Origin: a virus
IMG/VR virus record: IMGVR_UViG_3300017967_000106
Coordinates: 1 to 32,386 of that record
Direction: 5' to 3' (one strand)
Length of the DNA: 32,386 bases
In this document: positions 1 to 9,378 of the stretch, one piece after another
Layout of the letters: each line of letters starts with the position of its first letter
Position numbering within the stretch: the stretch's first letter is position 1
The notes under the pieces: model-generated
Database searches by the model: none
What the model saw: the letters and a program-made list of their open reading frames with translations, nothing else
Told to the model about the DNA's origin: nothing
Position numbers and translations under genes: made by a program

Positions 1-1647
1 CTGTGAACTCCTTATAGGATTAGAAGAACCATATAAATAATCACTATATGCCTCTAATTCTTGATGAGTAAGGTTGCTATCTATCTGTCCCAAAAGAACT
101 GATATAACATTAGCTAATTTATAGCCATGCCTTAGAGTTATAGTCTGTTTTAACGGATCAGATTGAACGGCATTTGTTTCTGACGTATGATGAAACCAAA
201 CACTATGCTCTGTCCACTCGTCTATATTGACTGGAATTAGTACATCTGGATCAGAAGGTTCTGTAAAGTAATTCCCTTGAAAATAAAAAGCATCATCTGA
301 AACAACACCATAATTGTCAAAAACTATAGAATTATTGTCTGATATTACAATTTGATCACTGCTTAAATTTATAGGAACTACATATTTATAATTATCATTT
401 TGAGAAATAATATCTTCTGTTGGTTGCTCGTAATCAGTTTCCATGATTAAAGCATTTATTCCCAACAAATTACCAACGAGAAGACTATCAGTTAATACTC
501 TTGAATAGACAACGCTAACAAGTATCCTTACTTGACTTGAAGATGTTAGGCTAGTAAATGCAACTCCTTTTGCGTATGTTGGGTCACCATTTAATTCTGT
601 ATTTATCTTAGCTATATATACATATTCAGAATCAACAGTATCATATATGGCAAACCTATATTTCTGACCAGAGTTAGGATCTCCAACATAAACTTGATTA
701 CCAGTATTCGTTCCACCCGAAACATGAACTAGAGTACCTCCTGTAGGAAAAGAAGAACCATCGTTATTTCTAAAACAATATAAATCCAAGTCTTCATCAT
801 AACCAATAAAAGAACATTGCTTAACACCTACCGACCAAACACTATTGAAATCTTCGTCAGTAAGAGTTCCACTTGGAATATCAAAAGCTAATGTACCATC
901 AAAACCGTCAAGATCACTACCCACATCACCAGTTCCATTTGGGTCAAAGGGAATGCCATAGCTTACAATTATATACCTACTATCCGAAGACCTAGTAAAT
1001 GGAGACACACCGCCATCTATTGGGTCAAGCTCTAAGTATTGCGGAGAATACTCACCTGTCACATCAGGACTTGCACCACCACCCACACCTTGAATAAATG
1101 CTTTTAAGATTGGTACAGAATCACCGAACTTATATGTGTTAGTTAATACTCCATGATTGTATGTTGGTCTTGCTTCTTGTTCCCAACGTCTACCCCCAAT
1201 TATATTTGTAATTTTATTAGAACCTCTGACATATAGTTGAATAACAGAAGTTTTCTTATAATTTACATCATAGATTCCAGGGTTGTACTTCAAGAAATCA
1301 TACTCTACATCCAAACCTTCTAAGAAAGTAGTGTACCTATCAATAGTAACTGGAGTGACTTCTAAACTCCTTACATCAGCATCTATCTTGCAATCTAACT
1401 TTGAGAACTTACCCCTCACAACCTCTTGATAGTCTCCATCTATCAATTCCTCTAAAATAAGTATGTATTGATACCTTATAGAACCATCATTGACTAAATC
1501 GAAATCCCTACCCGTAAGCCTTATGTTGGGCATCTTTTTTCTAAGAAACATAAATCCCTCTTCCCTCTCTTCAGCAACAGAAGCATTGGAATAAACAGGA
1601 TTTACCTCGTAAGTAGAATTATATATCTGTAATTTCCATCTATACAT
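1..1647 (-). CDS. Tail protein (probable tail tip/distal tail), 3' part beyond window edge
   Basis: An open minus-strand frame runs 549 codons from an ATG at 1647 to base 1 without a stop. The start overlaps the tape measure stop by 8 bases, so the two are probably translationally coupled. It opens MYRWKLQIYN and reads as a soluble, beta-rich, Gly/Ser/Thr/Asp-rich protein with no signal peptide or membrane segment. A gene directly after the tape measure in a siphophage usually encodes a distal tail or tip protein, so that role is inferred from position. The frame is continued exactly by the open frame at 32386 (six codons, then a further 75 codons and a stop), which would give about 630 residues if the genome is circular. 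The reading frame is certain; the precise role is not. Confidence 0.8.
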   Translation of the reverse strand, partial: MYRWKLQIYNSTYEVNPVYSNASVAEEREEGFMFLRKKMPNIRLTGRDFDLVNDGSIRYQYILILEELIDGDYQEVVRGKFSKLDCKIDADVRSLEVTPVTIDRYTTFLEGLDVEYDFLKYNPGIYDVNYKKTSVIQLYVRGSNKITNIIGGRRWEQEARPTYNHGVLTNTYKFGDSVPILKAFIQGVGGGASPDVTGEYSPQYLELDPIDGGVSPFTRSSDSRYIIVSYGIPFDPNGTGDVGSDLDGFDGTLAFDIPSGTLTDEDFNSVWSVGVKQCSFIGYDEDLDLYCFRNNDGSSFPTGGTLVHVSGGTNTGNQVYVGDPNSGQKYRFAIYDTVDSEYVYIAKINTELNGDPTYAKGVAFTSLTSSSQVRILVSVVYSRVLTDSLLVGNLLGINALIMETDYEQPTEDIISQNDNYKYVVPINLSSDQIVISDNNSIVFDNYGVVSDDAFYFQGNYFTEPSDPDVLIPVNIDEWTEHSVWFHHTSETNAVQSDPLKQTITLRHGYKLANVISVLLGQIDSNLTHQELEAYSDYLYGSSNPIRSSQ

Positions 1648-4600
1648 ACCTCTTTGTTCTGTTTCCTTTGATGACTACCTTCTTTCCATTATCGTATATT
1701 GTCTGAATCTCTCCTTGCCTACGGATGGCAACCAACTCTTTTTCTACCCTAGTAGTGTCAGTATTCACAATAACTGCAGATGGCTGGATGTAAGAATTCC
1801 TACCTATCATAGAGTCAGCATTAAAAGTGCCATTACTTAGCTGATTAAATAGTGTCGGAAGTATGTCTGCATACCTTGCCGTAGCCCTCCGTGATAGTAT
1901 CATTCTCGCTTCGCCTTGCTCAGCAAATTGCGCCCTACCGCCTGAGAAACCTACCAACGTATCATTACCACTACCATGCCTACCTCCTCCTATAATACTC
2001 AAATCACCTTCTGCAAAATTTTGGCGAGTAAGCTCGAACGCCTTTGCCTTAGCAGCCACAAATGCACCAAACATAGGGGCAACAAACGCTAACCCAAGAG
2101 GAAAAGGAAACTGCTTAAAAATATTAACCGCAGCAAGTGTAAGACCACTCGCTTGTGATATACTGTCGGCTATCAACTGCTGTCTCTGAAATGCTTGTCT
2201 CTGCCTTAGTGCTTCCTCTTGACTTTTCTTTGCTTGGTCGAGCCTGTTCTGAGCATCATCTACAAAGTTGGCATATCCTGCATTCCTAGAAGCTATCTCT
2301 CGTTCTAATGCTCTCTCTGCACTTGCCACCTCTTGGTTTCTCTGTTGAACCAACTCATTAGATAATTGTATTGCCGTTCTATAGTAGTCAGTCATAGCGT
2401 CTTTGGCTATAGCAAATCCACTAACAACGGCTTCAAATGCTGCATCTACTTTTTTCTCATCTTCTCTAGCTTCTTCTGGCAACAATTTTTTAATAACTTT
2501 CCTTAAACTAAACCCAAATATTTTAGCATCTTTAGGCTCTTTAGTATCACCTTTCACACTTTGAGTAGATTTAGCAATAAAATCTGATTCAGCAGCAGTT
2601 ATCTGAGACTGAATTAGATCCTTCTTAGTGTCATCTGTTTCTAAGTCCTTCAGTTTCCTTAAATAAAGAATTTTGTTGCCAAGAATCTCCAATTCTTCTT
2701 GTTGCTTGTCAAGATTTTGCGCTCTAACTTTATTATCTTGTATTTGAAGCTCTATAGATAATTGTTCTTTTTTTAATCTTAATTCTTCCTTATCACGTTC
2801 TTCTTTTTCTTTATCATATTTGTCTTGTAAATCGTTTATATCATTTAATGCTTGAAGATTTATCTTGAGTCTTTGTCTTAAATACTCTTGTTCGGCATCA
2901 AACTTATCACTACTTCCTTCTTTTGCGTTATGAATATCTTGATCTCTAATTAATTCAGCTTTTTCAAGGTCAAGTAACCTCAACGCTGCTATTTTCTTAA
3001 AACTTTCTTTGGCAGATTCTACCCAAATTCTTTGATATTCTATTTCAGCCAATCTTTCCGCATGGATTTCTTCTTTAGATGAACCAGTTGTATCAGTTGT
3101 ATCAGTTGTATCAGTTGTCTTAGTTTTACCACTAGGCTCAAAAAAGCCTAAATCAGACTTTATGCCCTTAACTATCTCAGCAAGATCCCCTTGTAGTATT
3201 AAAAGTTCTTCATCTATCTTTAATGACCTTGCCTTTGAGTAATCTATCTCATTATACAATATAGCTATTTTCTGCAAAAGTTTTTCCTCTTCAGGTAAGA
3301 ATTTAGGTACGCCAGTACTACTATACTGGCTGAAATAACCTGGGTCTTCTTTTTGAGTTGGCACGTCTCTACCGGTCTGACTTCTAAAGAAATCATTAGC
3401 CGCTTGGATTATAGACCCCCCCGATTCTTCAATGATGCGGTTCGCCTCATCCACACCCAACTGCTCGTTAAGAATACGCCTTAACTCTTTCTGTTTCCCT
3501 AGGCGTGAAATGCGTTCATCTATTGCCTTACTAGACTTTTCAGATATTTTATCTTCAAACTTCTGTATTGCAATCTTTTCAAGGTAGGCAGCATTAACCT
3601 CCTTTAATCTATCTCTTAAATTAGTGTTTGTTACTTCTTCGGCATCTATGTTTTTAAGAAAGTTCGGATATTCAGCTTTAAGCCTTTTAATTAACCCCAA
3701 TCTTTGATTTTCTGTCGTATTTACATCAGTAATTGTTTGAACTAACACATTAAGCTGGATTTGTTGTTCTTGTAATGCCCTGACGTTATCTGAAACCTCA
3801 TCAGTATTTCCCTCTAATAACTTGGTAACATAATCAACCCCTTTTGCTATTGTGTCATACAAACTAGCCAAAAAATCTCCAGCTCTTAGTGAATCTACAA
3901 GATTAATTATAGATGTTTTTAACCTTCCTTGTGCTGCTACAAGATTTTCTACTCTATTTAAATTTTCTATACCATAAGCAATCTCCAACTGCTTGGCAAA
4001 CTTAGGCAGTGCCTCATCAGAAAGTACCTTACCCTCTTCAAGCATCTTAGATAACTCAAGGGTTGTAACATCTAAGGCATCAGCCATTATCTCCATTGAA
4101 CCTGGCAATGAATCACCCAACTGCTGCCTTAATTCCTCTGAACTGACTTTTCCTTTCGATAGCATTTGTTCCAATGCATTGAACGCTCTGTCTATTTTAA
4201 TCGCCTCTAAGCCCATTACAGAACCAGCTTTGGCTACAGAGCTAAAGATGGCTTGAGACTCTTCCATCGTCAAATTAGACGACTTAGATGCTGCCGTAAA
4301 ACGCAAGTAATTCTTACGAAGACTATTCAAGTTTATACCGTAATTATCTGCCGTCTCAGATAAAAACTTATTAGTCTTGGCTAACTTGTTAGAGTCAGGA
4401 ATAATCTTACTATATGCAAGCCTCAAAGAATTCGTCTGAACAGTCAATTCTTTGGTAATCCTAATCGCAGCATTCATAGCTGCGAAACCGAGGTAAGTCG
4501 CAGCAAAACGTTTAACAGTACCAATAACGCCCTTTAGTCCAGAATTATAATTACCAACATTACGCTTGTGGACTCCCATCATCTTGTCCATTTTCTGTAA

Positions 4601-5074
4601 TTTTTTCTCGGTAGTTTCAATATCTTTGGCTAACTTCCTAAAATCATCACCACCTTCGCCCAAAGCATCTCCAAGATCTTTTATCTTTATCTTATTTAAA
4701 GTTAGCTCTGCTGATAATCTATTGTATGAACCTTGAGCACTTTTGTTCATTTTTGCCTCTGCGGACTTTTGCGCATTTAGCTGTTTTGCTTCATATAAGT
4801 TCTCTCTATATTCTTTATTTGATTTATGAAGAGACATCGTCAATTCATCCTGACTGTTTTTAAGTCTCCTGGCCATCTTAGCTTCTGCGTCCATTACCTT
4901 TGCTTTTTTCTTTGAAGCATTACTCTGCTTCTTCATGGCGTTCGCTACATTCTTAATTTCAGCCAAAGTTTGCTCTAAAATGTTAGAGTGCTGCCTCCAA
5001 GCATCAGAAAGAGCTTTTAGTCCCTCCGCAAAACCGTCATCAAAAAACTCATTTATTCCTATCTTCTTACTCAT
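1640..5074 (-). CDS. Tail tape measure protein
   Basis: This 1144-residue protein sets siphophage tail length and is ejected with the DNA. Residues about 1-165 are a charged coiled coil. Residues about 205-400 match the N-terminal tape-measure domain, including GKVSSEELRQQLGDSLPG at about 308-325. A second long coiled coil covers roughly 650-860. A hydrophobic Ala/Phe/Pro-rich segment lies near 985-1025, as is usual in tape measures. A TTD repeat sits near residue 655. It is the longest gene in the window, follows the tail-completion genes by 6 bases and overlaps the next tail gene by 8 bases. By the common rule of about 0.15 nm per residue, the tail would be around 170 nm; that figure is an inference. 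Confidence 0.93.
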   Translation of the reverse strand: MSKKIGINEFFDDGFAEGLKALSDAWRQHSNILEQTLAEIKNVANAMKKQSNASKKKAKVMDAEAKMARRLKNSQDELTMSLHKSNKEYRENLYEAKQLNAQKSAEAKMNKSAQGSYNRLSAELTLNKIKIKDLGDALGEGGDDFRKLAKDIETTEKKLQKMDKMMGVHKRNVGNYNSGLKGVIGTVKRFAATYLGFAAMNAAIRITKELTVQTNSLRLAYSKIIPDSNKLAKTNKFLSETADNYGINLNSLRKNYLRFTAASKSSNLTMEESQAIFSSVAKAGSVMGLEAIKIDRAFNALEQMLSKGKVSSEELRQQLGDSLPGSMEIMADALDVTTLELSKMLEEGKVLSDEALPKFAKQLEIAYGIENLNRVENLVAAQGRLKTSIINLVDSLRAGDFLASLYDTIAKGVDYVTKLLEGNTDEVSDNVRALQEQQIQLNVLVQTITDVNTTENQRLGLIKRLKAEYPNFLKNIDAEEVTNTNLRDRLKEVNAAYLEKIAIQKFEDKISEKSSKAIDERISRLGKQKELRRILNEQLGVDEANRIIEESGGSIIQAANDFFRSQTGRDVPTQKEDPGYFSQYSSTGVPKFLPEEEKLLQKIAILYNEIDYSKARSLKIDEELLILQGDLAEIVKGIKSDLGFFEPSGKTKTTDTTDTTDTTGSSKEEIHAERLAEIEYQRIWVESAKESFKKIAALRLLDLEKAELIRDQDIHNAKEGSSDKFDAEQEYLRQRLKINLQALNDINDLQDKYDKEKEERDKEELRLKKEQLSIELQIQDNKVRAQNLDKQQEELEILGNKILYLRKLKDLETDDTKKDLIQSQITAAESDFIAKSTQSVKGDTKEPKDAKIFGFSLRKVIKKLLPEEAREDEKKVDAAFEAVVSGFAIAKDAMTDYYRTAIQLSNELVQQRNQEVASAERALEREIASRNAGYANFVDDAQNRLDQAKKSQEEALRQRQAFQRQQLIADSISQASGLTLAAVNIFKQFPFPLGLAFVAPMFGAFVAAKAKAFELTRQNFAEGDLSIIGGGRHGSGNDTLVGFSGGRAQFAEQGEARMILSRRATARYADILPTLFNQLSNGTFNADSMIGRNSYIQPSAVIVNTDTTRVEKELVAIRRQGEIQTIYDNGKKVVIKGNRTKRYV
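3085..3120 (-). repeat. Four 9-base tandem repeats inside the tape measure gene
   Basis: Four tandem units (cagttgtat on the plus strand, the last with one change) encode a Thr-Thr-Asp repeat in the tape measure protein. It is probably a flexible linker between its N-terminal domain and the second coiled coil. Such microsatellites change copy number by slippage, and because the unit is a multiple of three the frame would be kept. Confidence 0.85.
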
Positions 5075-5080
5075 AGTGCC

Positions 5081-5836
5081 TTATGTCTTTTTGTTTAACT
5101 TTTCAGCTAATTCCTTAGCCTGATAAAACTGTAAAGTAGTAGAATTATTCATGTCCATACCCATGTACTTCGATAAAGAAGACATGGCTTCCTCACAAGA
5201 CCTTACAAAGGCAGCCTCCTTGCCCTTGTGGCCACCCATCAACGAAGGTGTATACCCTGAGTAAATGTCGTCATTTATCTTTATAATGCCTTCATTGTAC
5301 TCATCCTTAGTATACTCATCTATAATAGAGTCAAGAACAAAATCAAGATGCCTTTTCCTTGCTACTTTCCTTTCTACTCTTTGGCCCACTGAACCACCTG
5401 GGAAATAAACTTCGAAATCGCTGTCGATTTTTTTTTTTAATGTTTCAAATTTATCCAATACCCAGGCATATGAAATATGAAAGCTTTCTAACCTTTTTTC
5501 AATCTCTTCAATATCCGAATCACTAAGATGATTTGGATACTCCTTGCCATCTATAGACTTTATGAAGCAATAGACTGCTCTGCCCTTCAAATTAAAACCC
5601 TCCATCATAAACCTAAAAGCCTCAGAAGTATTAAAAAGCTCCATTAGAGCATCGTCATTCTGACCTTTCCTTATAAGCCGAGATAAATGCGAGAAATGAT
5701 TATTAATTGAACTTGGATCGCTTCCGATACCCGAGTCAATAATAACATACCGAGTGAACGAAAAAAACCTCCGTATAGGAGCATTTTCAATACTATCATA
5801 AATCTCAACATCATGACCGTTAATAATTTCCTTCAT
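5081..5836 (-). CDS. Hypothetical protein in the tail assembly chaperone position
   Basis: This is a 251-residue acidic soluble protein with no membrane segment, directly upstream of the tape measure gene (6-base gap). In siphophages that slot normally holds the tail assembly chaperones, so a chaperone role is the positional guess; no motif confirms it. The coding strand contains a run of eleven A at about 5428-5438 (residues LKKKI). Slippage there could produce shorter variants: the -1 and +1 frames stop after about 28 and 20 codons respectively, so a long fused product like the classical G/GT pair is not available. It starts at the ATG at 5836, 17 bases after the preceding gene. Confidence 0.85.
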   Translation of the reverse strand: MKEIINGHDVEIYDSIENAPIRRFFSFTRYVIIDSGIGSDPSSINNHFSHLSRLIRKGQNDDALMELFNTSEAFRFMMEGFNLKGRAVYCFIKSIDGKEYPNHLSDSDIEEIEKRLESFHISYAWVLDKFETLKKKIDSDFEVYFPGGSVGQRVERKVARKRHLDFVLDSIIDEYTKDEYNEGIIKINDDIYSGYTPSLMGGHKGKEAAFVRSCEEAMSSLSKYMGMDMNNSTTLQFYQAKELAEKLNKKT

Positions 5837-5853
5837 GTGTGTATTTTAAATGT

Positions 5854-6450
5854 CTATAAACAACCCTGACTGAACTTAACAGTACAGTCCAACCTAAATC
5901 CACCGAATGGACGTATTAAAGCCTGACGCATACCTTCATTGTCTTTGTAAGCGTCAATAGCCCTTGTTGAAAAAGTGCTATACATCTCCCTCGCACTCTC
6001 TTTGAGCATATACGGAATAACCCTACCATTGATAGGTATTCCCGATGATAAAGCAGTCAACACCTCATGCTTCACATTCTCTATCGTTCTGTTCTGCCAG
6101 TCATTAGGGTATACAGTCCTATAGTCCCACCAAAATATAATGGCTATCTTAGATTCTATAGTCACAGAACCTATATTGTTCTCAGGAATAGACTGCTCCA
6201 CGTCCACATCAATAAAACAGAAATTGCCCAAATCCTGATCAGGCAATAGCTTTATATAATCAAGACCATCCCTGCCTCCTGTGTATATAACAGGAAATAT
6301 AAAGTCACTCCCAACGTCTTGATACTCCACAAACTTATCGCATCGCCCAAAAGAATTATTGAGCCATGAAAGCCTCGAAGAAAGCGCAGAAGCTATCGTA
6401 TCACAAACATTATCTAAAAGCTTAGGAGAAACCTTAGTTGGCACTTCCAT
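5854..6450 (-). CDS. Probable neck/tail-completion protein
   Basis: This 198-residue protein lies between connector genes and the tail assembly genes. Its size, its position, the mixed alpha/beta look and the absence of membrane segments suit a tail terminator or tail-completion protein, but I recognise no diagnostic motif. It contains an IIFWWDY aromatic strand near residue 107 and ends in a conserved-looking GGFRLDCTVKF segment. Its start overlaps the preceding gene by 17 bases. The role is inferred from gene order only. Confidence 0.82.
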   Translation of the reverse strand: MEVPTKVSPKLLDNVCDTIASALSSRLSWLNNSFGRCDKFVEYQDVGSDFIFPVIYTGGRDGLDYIKLLPDQDLGNFCFIDVDVEQSIPENNIGSVTIESKIAIIFWWDYRTVYPNDWQNRTIENVKHEVLTALSSGIPINGRVIPYMLKESAREMYSTFSTRAIDAYKDNEGMRQALIRPFGGFRLDCTVKFSQGCL

Positions 6451-6913
6451 ATATAATCCTTTTCATTGTTTCTAAAATACGAGGCTTTATTATGCCACGA
6501 ATTATATTCATATTATTTTCGGTTAACCCGAAAATATCATCAGTAAACCTGTCCATAAGTATGTCAGTCTTCTCGTCCGTAGAAGATATGACAATCCCAT
6601 CTCCATCTGCATCCCTCTCTACAAAGAACCTATCATGGAAATCACCAAACCAATTTAAGGTAATAGGGCTGCCTGGGGTCTTAGGTCTAAATATGCCATC
6701 TCTGTCAGCATAAGCTTGAGTATTTGGACTGTACTCGTCAAAAGACCTAATATCAACACCAGTGGATATCTTACTCTTATCTAACTGAGAAGTGTTTAAT
6801 GAGACAATAGTTTCAGCCTGCTCCATTAGCTTGTCAGTGACAATCTCGTTATAGTCAGAGCTTACTCTGTCTAACGCCCTACCTATAGCCTGAACCTTTT
6901 TTAAGCCTTCCAT
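6434..6913 (-). CDS. Head-tail connector / minor structural protein
   Basis: I place the start at the ATG at 6913 (MEGLKK), one base after the stop of the upstream gene, giving 159 residues. A longer reading from 6985 would overlap that gene by about 70 bases with an unconvincing hydrophobic leader. The protein is helical at both ends with a central PGSPITLNWFGDFHDRF segment, a pattern I associate with small phage neck/tail-completion proteins of the gp10-like kind. The assignment is tentative and rests on order: capsid, connector, this gene, tail completion. It overlaps the next gene by 17 bases. Confidence 0.8.
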   Translation of the reverse strand: MEGLKKVQAIGRALDRVSSDYNEIVTDKLMEQAETIVSLNTSQLDKSKISTGVDIRSFDEYSPNTQAYADRDGIFRPKTPGSPITLNWFGDFHDRFFVERDADGDGIVISSTDEKTDILMDRFTDDIFGLTENNMNIIRGIIKPRILETMKRIIYGSAN

Positions 6914-6914
6914 G

Positions 6915-8159
6915 TTAGTGAGCAGTAATTTTAAGCCCTCTATTAGAACAAGGCAGACAAATACTGTCAATCTTGCTCCTATCAAATTGGATAGAATCTA
7001 TCGCATCCTCATACTTCTTATTAACACTTCTATCCATCTTAGAGTTCCCTCGTGGGTCACCATTTACCTCATTCATAGTCCAAGCCAAATCAACACCATT
7101 CTCATGCCTGTTAACCCTGTCTTCAGGATTCAATGCCAACTTCTTAAGTACGCCTATAGCAACATTTAGCATTATAGCCTGAATGAAAGAATCTGCCTGA
7201 TCAATAATAAACTGAGTTAAATCACACTCTACAGATACCTTTAGGTTTAGACCATAATTATTGTGCGTGTCATAACTGTTATTGTCTAAATCCCACAAAT
7301 TTGTAAAGTCTCCAGGGTGAGAACCACCAACAGCATCAAAATATTCTCCAAGCGGAGCATATATATAGTCATAGTCATATCCTCGGTCAACCATCCCATT
7401 GATTGAACCACCAGTAACAGCAGATTCGTCATATGCAATCCAATACCTAAAACCAGCATCCAATTCCACACTCAAATCAAACCATTGCATAGATTTAGCA
7501 TTAGTATAGCTGAAAGACTCCGTATGTATAGGTGAATACTGTCCAGACTTAAATATCTTGACCTCTATGCTTTGAGCCTGTTCAAACTGAAGCCCTATCT
7601 TGTAAGGCCTTACTTTCATAGCTAAAGACTGATATGGAGTAATCTCTATAAACCGAACCTTCCCTTGGTTTGTGTTTACGTCAGCAATATTACCAGTCGT
7701 CTTTACTAAATAACCATTCGCTAATACGTCCTTTGCCGTCTTCAACTTACTCTTTCTCGTATACCAATCCCATATAGTATTCGAGATTCCTGCCTCTGTC
7801 TCTCGCCTCAATGTCTCTGTTAATACCTCATATTCCCTCCAATAAGTAGGAGAAGAACTTGGAGTATTTCCAGTGCTTGCAGTCTGATTAAAATAAATAT
7901 AATTTGTGCCACCGTCTTCAACTACATCTCCAAAACTATACTCTGTTCCTGCATCGTAGGCAGGATATGTATAGTTAGTGTCATCTTCACACAAAGAAGA
8001 CAACTGATTAAACTTCATTGACGGATGCACGTCATTGTAGTACCGACCCGTAGTAGACGTGTAAAGGTCAACAAGCTTTGTTTTTGATGGATCAAGTGGC
8101 TGTCTCCAACCAACCATCGGTAAAAAAGCTGCTTTTATTAAATCGTAATCAATCTTCAT
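6915..8159 (-). CDS. Virion structural protein, likely head-tail adaptor with an inserted carbohydrate-binding-like module
   Basis: This 414-residue protein follows the capsid gene across a terminator. The helical N-terminus (about 1-55) and C-terminus (about 310-414) flank a beta-rich middle. Residues about 66-110 read AYDAGTEYSFGDVV...GTNYIYF...NTPSSSPTYW, which matches the spacing of the chitin-binding CBM5/12 type module (W/Y..GT.Y..GD.V...G..Y......N.P..SP..W). Residues 150-300 look like a jelly-roll or lectin-type sandwich. A connector or decoration protein with a surface-exposed sugar-binding insertion would explain this. The gene ends one base before the next start. The structural role is inferred from context and the module from its motif. 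Confidence 0.8.
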   Translation of the reverse strand: MKIDYDLIKAAFLPMVGWRQPLDPSKTKLVDLYTSTTGRYYNDVHPSMKFNQLSSLCEDDTNYTYPAYDAGTEYSFGDVVEDGGTNYIYFNQTASTGNTPSSSPTYWREYEVLTETLRRETEAGISNTIWDWYTRKSKLKTAKDVLANGYLVKTTGNIADVNTNQGKVRFIEITPYQSLAMKVRPYKIGLQFEQAQSIEVKIFKSGQYSPIHTESFSYTNAKSMQWFDLSVELDAGFRYWIAYDESAVTGGSINGMVDRGYDYDYIYAPLGEYFDAVGGSHPGDFTNLWDLDNNSYDTHNNYGLNLKVSVECDLTQFIIDQADSFIQAIMLNVAIGVLKKLALNPEDRVNRHENGVDLAWTMNEVNGDPRGNSKMDRSVNKKYEDAIDSIQFDRSKIDSICLPCSNRGLKITAH

Positions 8160-8172
8160 TTCTCATTTTATT

Positions 8173-8208
8173 AAAAAAGGGAGGAGCTAAAAAATAATAA
8201 CCCCTCCC
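8173..8208 (-). terminator. Intrinsic terminator after the capsid gene
   Basis: On the minus strand GGGAGGGG (8208-8201) pairs with CTCCTCCC (8186-8179) around a 14-base loop, one pair being G-T, and is followed by six T (8178-8173). It lies about 50 bases beyond the capsid stop and immediately before the next gene. It probably gives partial termination, which would keep capsid mRNA in excess of downstream connector and tail mRNA. Confidence 0.85.
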
Positions 8209-8260
8209 CGACTTTACACACACAAAATTCTATTACTCAATGATAAACATTAGTAGTCGA

Positions 8261-9307
8261 TTACGCAGGATCAGCAACCTGGAATTTCATGATTGGACTT
8301 GCGTTGTTCACCAAGTCATCATTGTATGCAGTAATGAAAGCAATCTCAACTGAGAAACCAAAGTTTTCAACTCCTGCTCTTGTCAAATGAGAAGAAGCTG
8401 CACCAGCAATAGCTGACTGATCTTCTCTTGACTCATAGTAGTAAGTTGACATCGGAATGTTTAGAACAGGAACCATCGCTGTGTCAAATTCCGTACTTTC
8501 TCCAAGTCGAGTTCTCATAATTGCATCAGGCTCATGAGTGAACAATAGACCAAGAGATCCTGGGTTAATTGCATAACCAGTAGCTTGATAGCCTACAGCA
8601 TTTGAAAGCTGATTGGTGAAGTGCAATGTTTTGTCAAGATACTCAAGAGTCTTGTTCTCTTGGTTTAACTGACCATACTTCTCTTGTTGTCTGATGAAGC
8701 CCTGAACTCCTGGATTACCAACAATTCTTAGCTTGTCAGAATAGAAGTCGTGAGCATTCATGATAACACTAAGGTCACCAAGAAGCCTGTCCTTGTTAGC
8801 GTCTGTAGACGTGATAGTGTCAGACACTTCAGTATGAACAAGAAGTTCGCTGTAAGGCTGGTTCTTGTTCGTGTTCAACTCAGTCAAAGCATCAGTCTCA
8901 AGTTGGACGATAAGAGCGTCAAGATACTTCTTGAACTTTCTTTGCCAATCCTGACGATACTTGATTTCGTTGTTCATGTACTGAGCAGGTGTCATTGTGA
9001 ATCCCCAAGAATAAACATTCTTAGTTACAGACATCAAAGCAGACGTGTTTTCAGAATCTGAAATAGAAACAGGACGAGTTCCAGAAGTGATACTGATAGA
9101 CTCAGAATCAAATACAGGAATCTTAATGTCTCTACCAGCCGATGCAGCTGCTTCGTCAAGCATGTCTTGCGTCACAATAGAGCCAAGCTCAGAGTTTCCT
9201 AAAGCATAGCAATCGAAAGCCCCAGCTCTCGTTGTTCGAGTGGTATATTTACTCGCTTCTGGTGAGGCTGCACGATATTCTTGCAATCTTGTAAGTACAA
9301 TACTCAT
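8261..9307 (-). CDS. Major capsid protein
   Basis: This 348-residue protein is preceded by a scaffold-like gene and followed by a terminator, the usual arrangement for an abundant major capsid protein. The sequence has the mixed layout expected of an HK97-type fold: an N-terminal arm, a long helical stretch near 115-150 (WQRKFKKYLDALIVQLETDAL) and a beta-rich C-terminal half. It lacks Cys-rich, membrane or signal features. The start is the ATG at 9307, with an A/T-rich leader. No delta domain is apparent because the separate upstream gene supplies the scaffold. The identification rests on context plus general sequence character. Confidence 0.85.
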   Translation of the reverse strand: MSIVLTRLQEYRAASPEASKYTTRTTRAGAFDCYALGNSELGSIVTQDMLDEAAASAGRDIKIPVFDSESISITSGTRPVSISDSENTSALMSVTKNVYSWGFTMTPAQYMNNEIKYRQDWQRKFKKYLDALIVQLETDALTELNTNKNQPYSELLVHTEVSDTITSTDANKDRLLGDLSVIMNAHDFYSDKLRIVGNPGVQGFIRQQEKYGQLNQENKTLEYLDKTLHFTNQLSNAVGYQATGYAINPGSLGLLFTHEPDAIMRTRLGESTEFDTAMVPVLNIPMSTYYYESREDQSAIAGAASSHLTRAGVENFGFSVEIAFITAYNDDLVNNASPIMKFQVADPA

Positions 9308-9378
9308 TGTAAATGTTAATTTAAAAAATTAGATAATAAGGTGCATTCCCTTCACACCACAAATAAATATAATATTAA

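Noticed and set aside
5428-5438. A11 slippery run in the gene upstream of the tape measure, as for a tail chaperone frameshift
   Set aside because: Both shifted frames stop within about 20-28 codons, so no long fusion protein results; transcriptional slippage remains possible.
6914-6985. Longer start of the connector gene at 6985
   Set aside because: It adds a hydrophobic leader that overlaps the preceding gene by about 70 bases; the ATG at 6913 fits the operon spacing.
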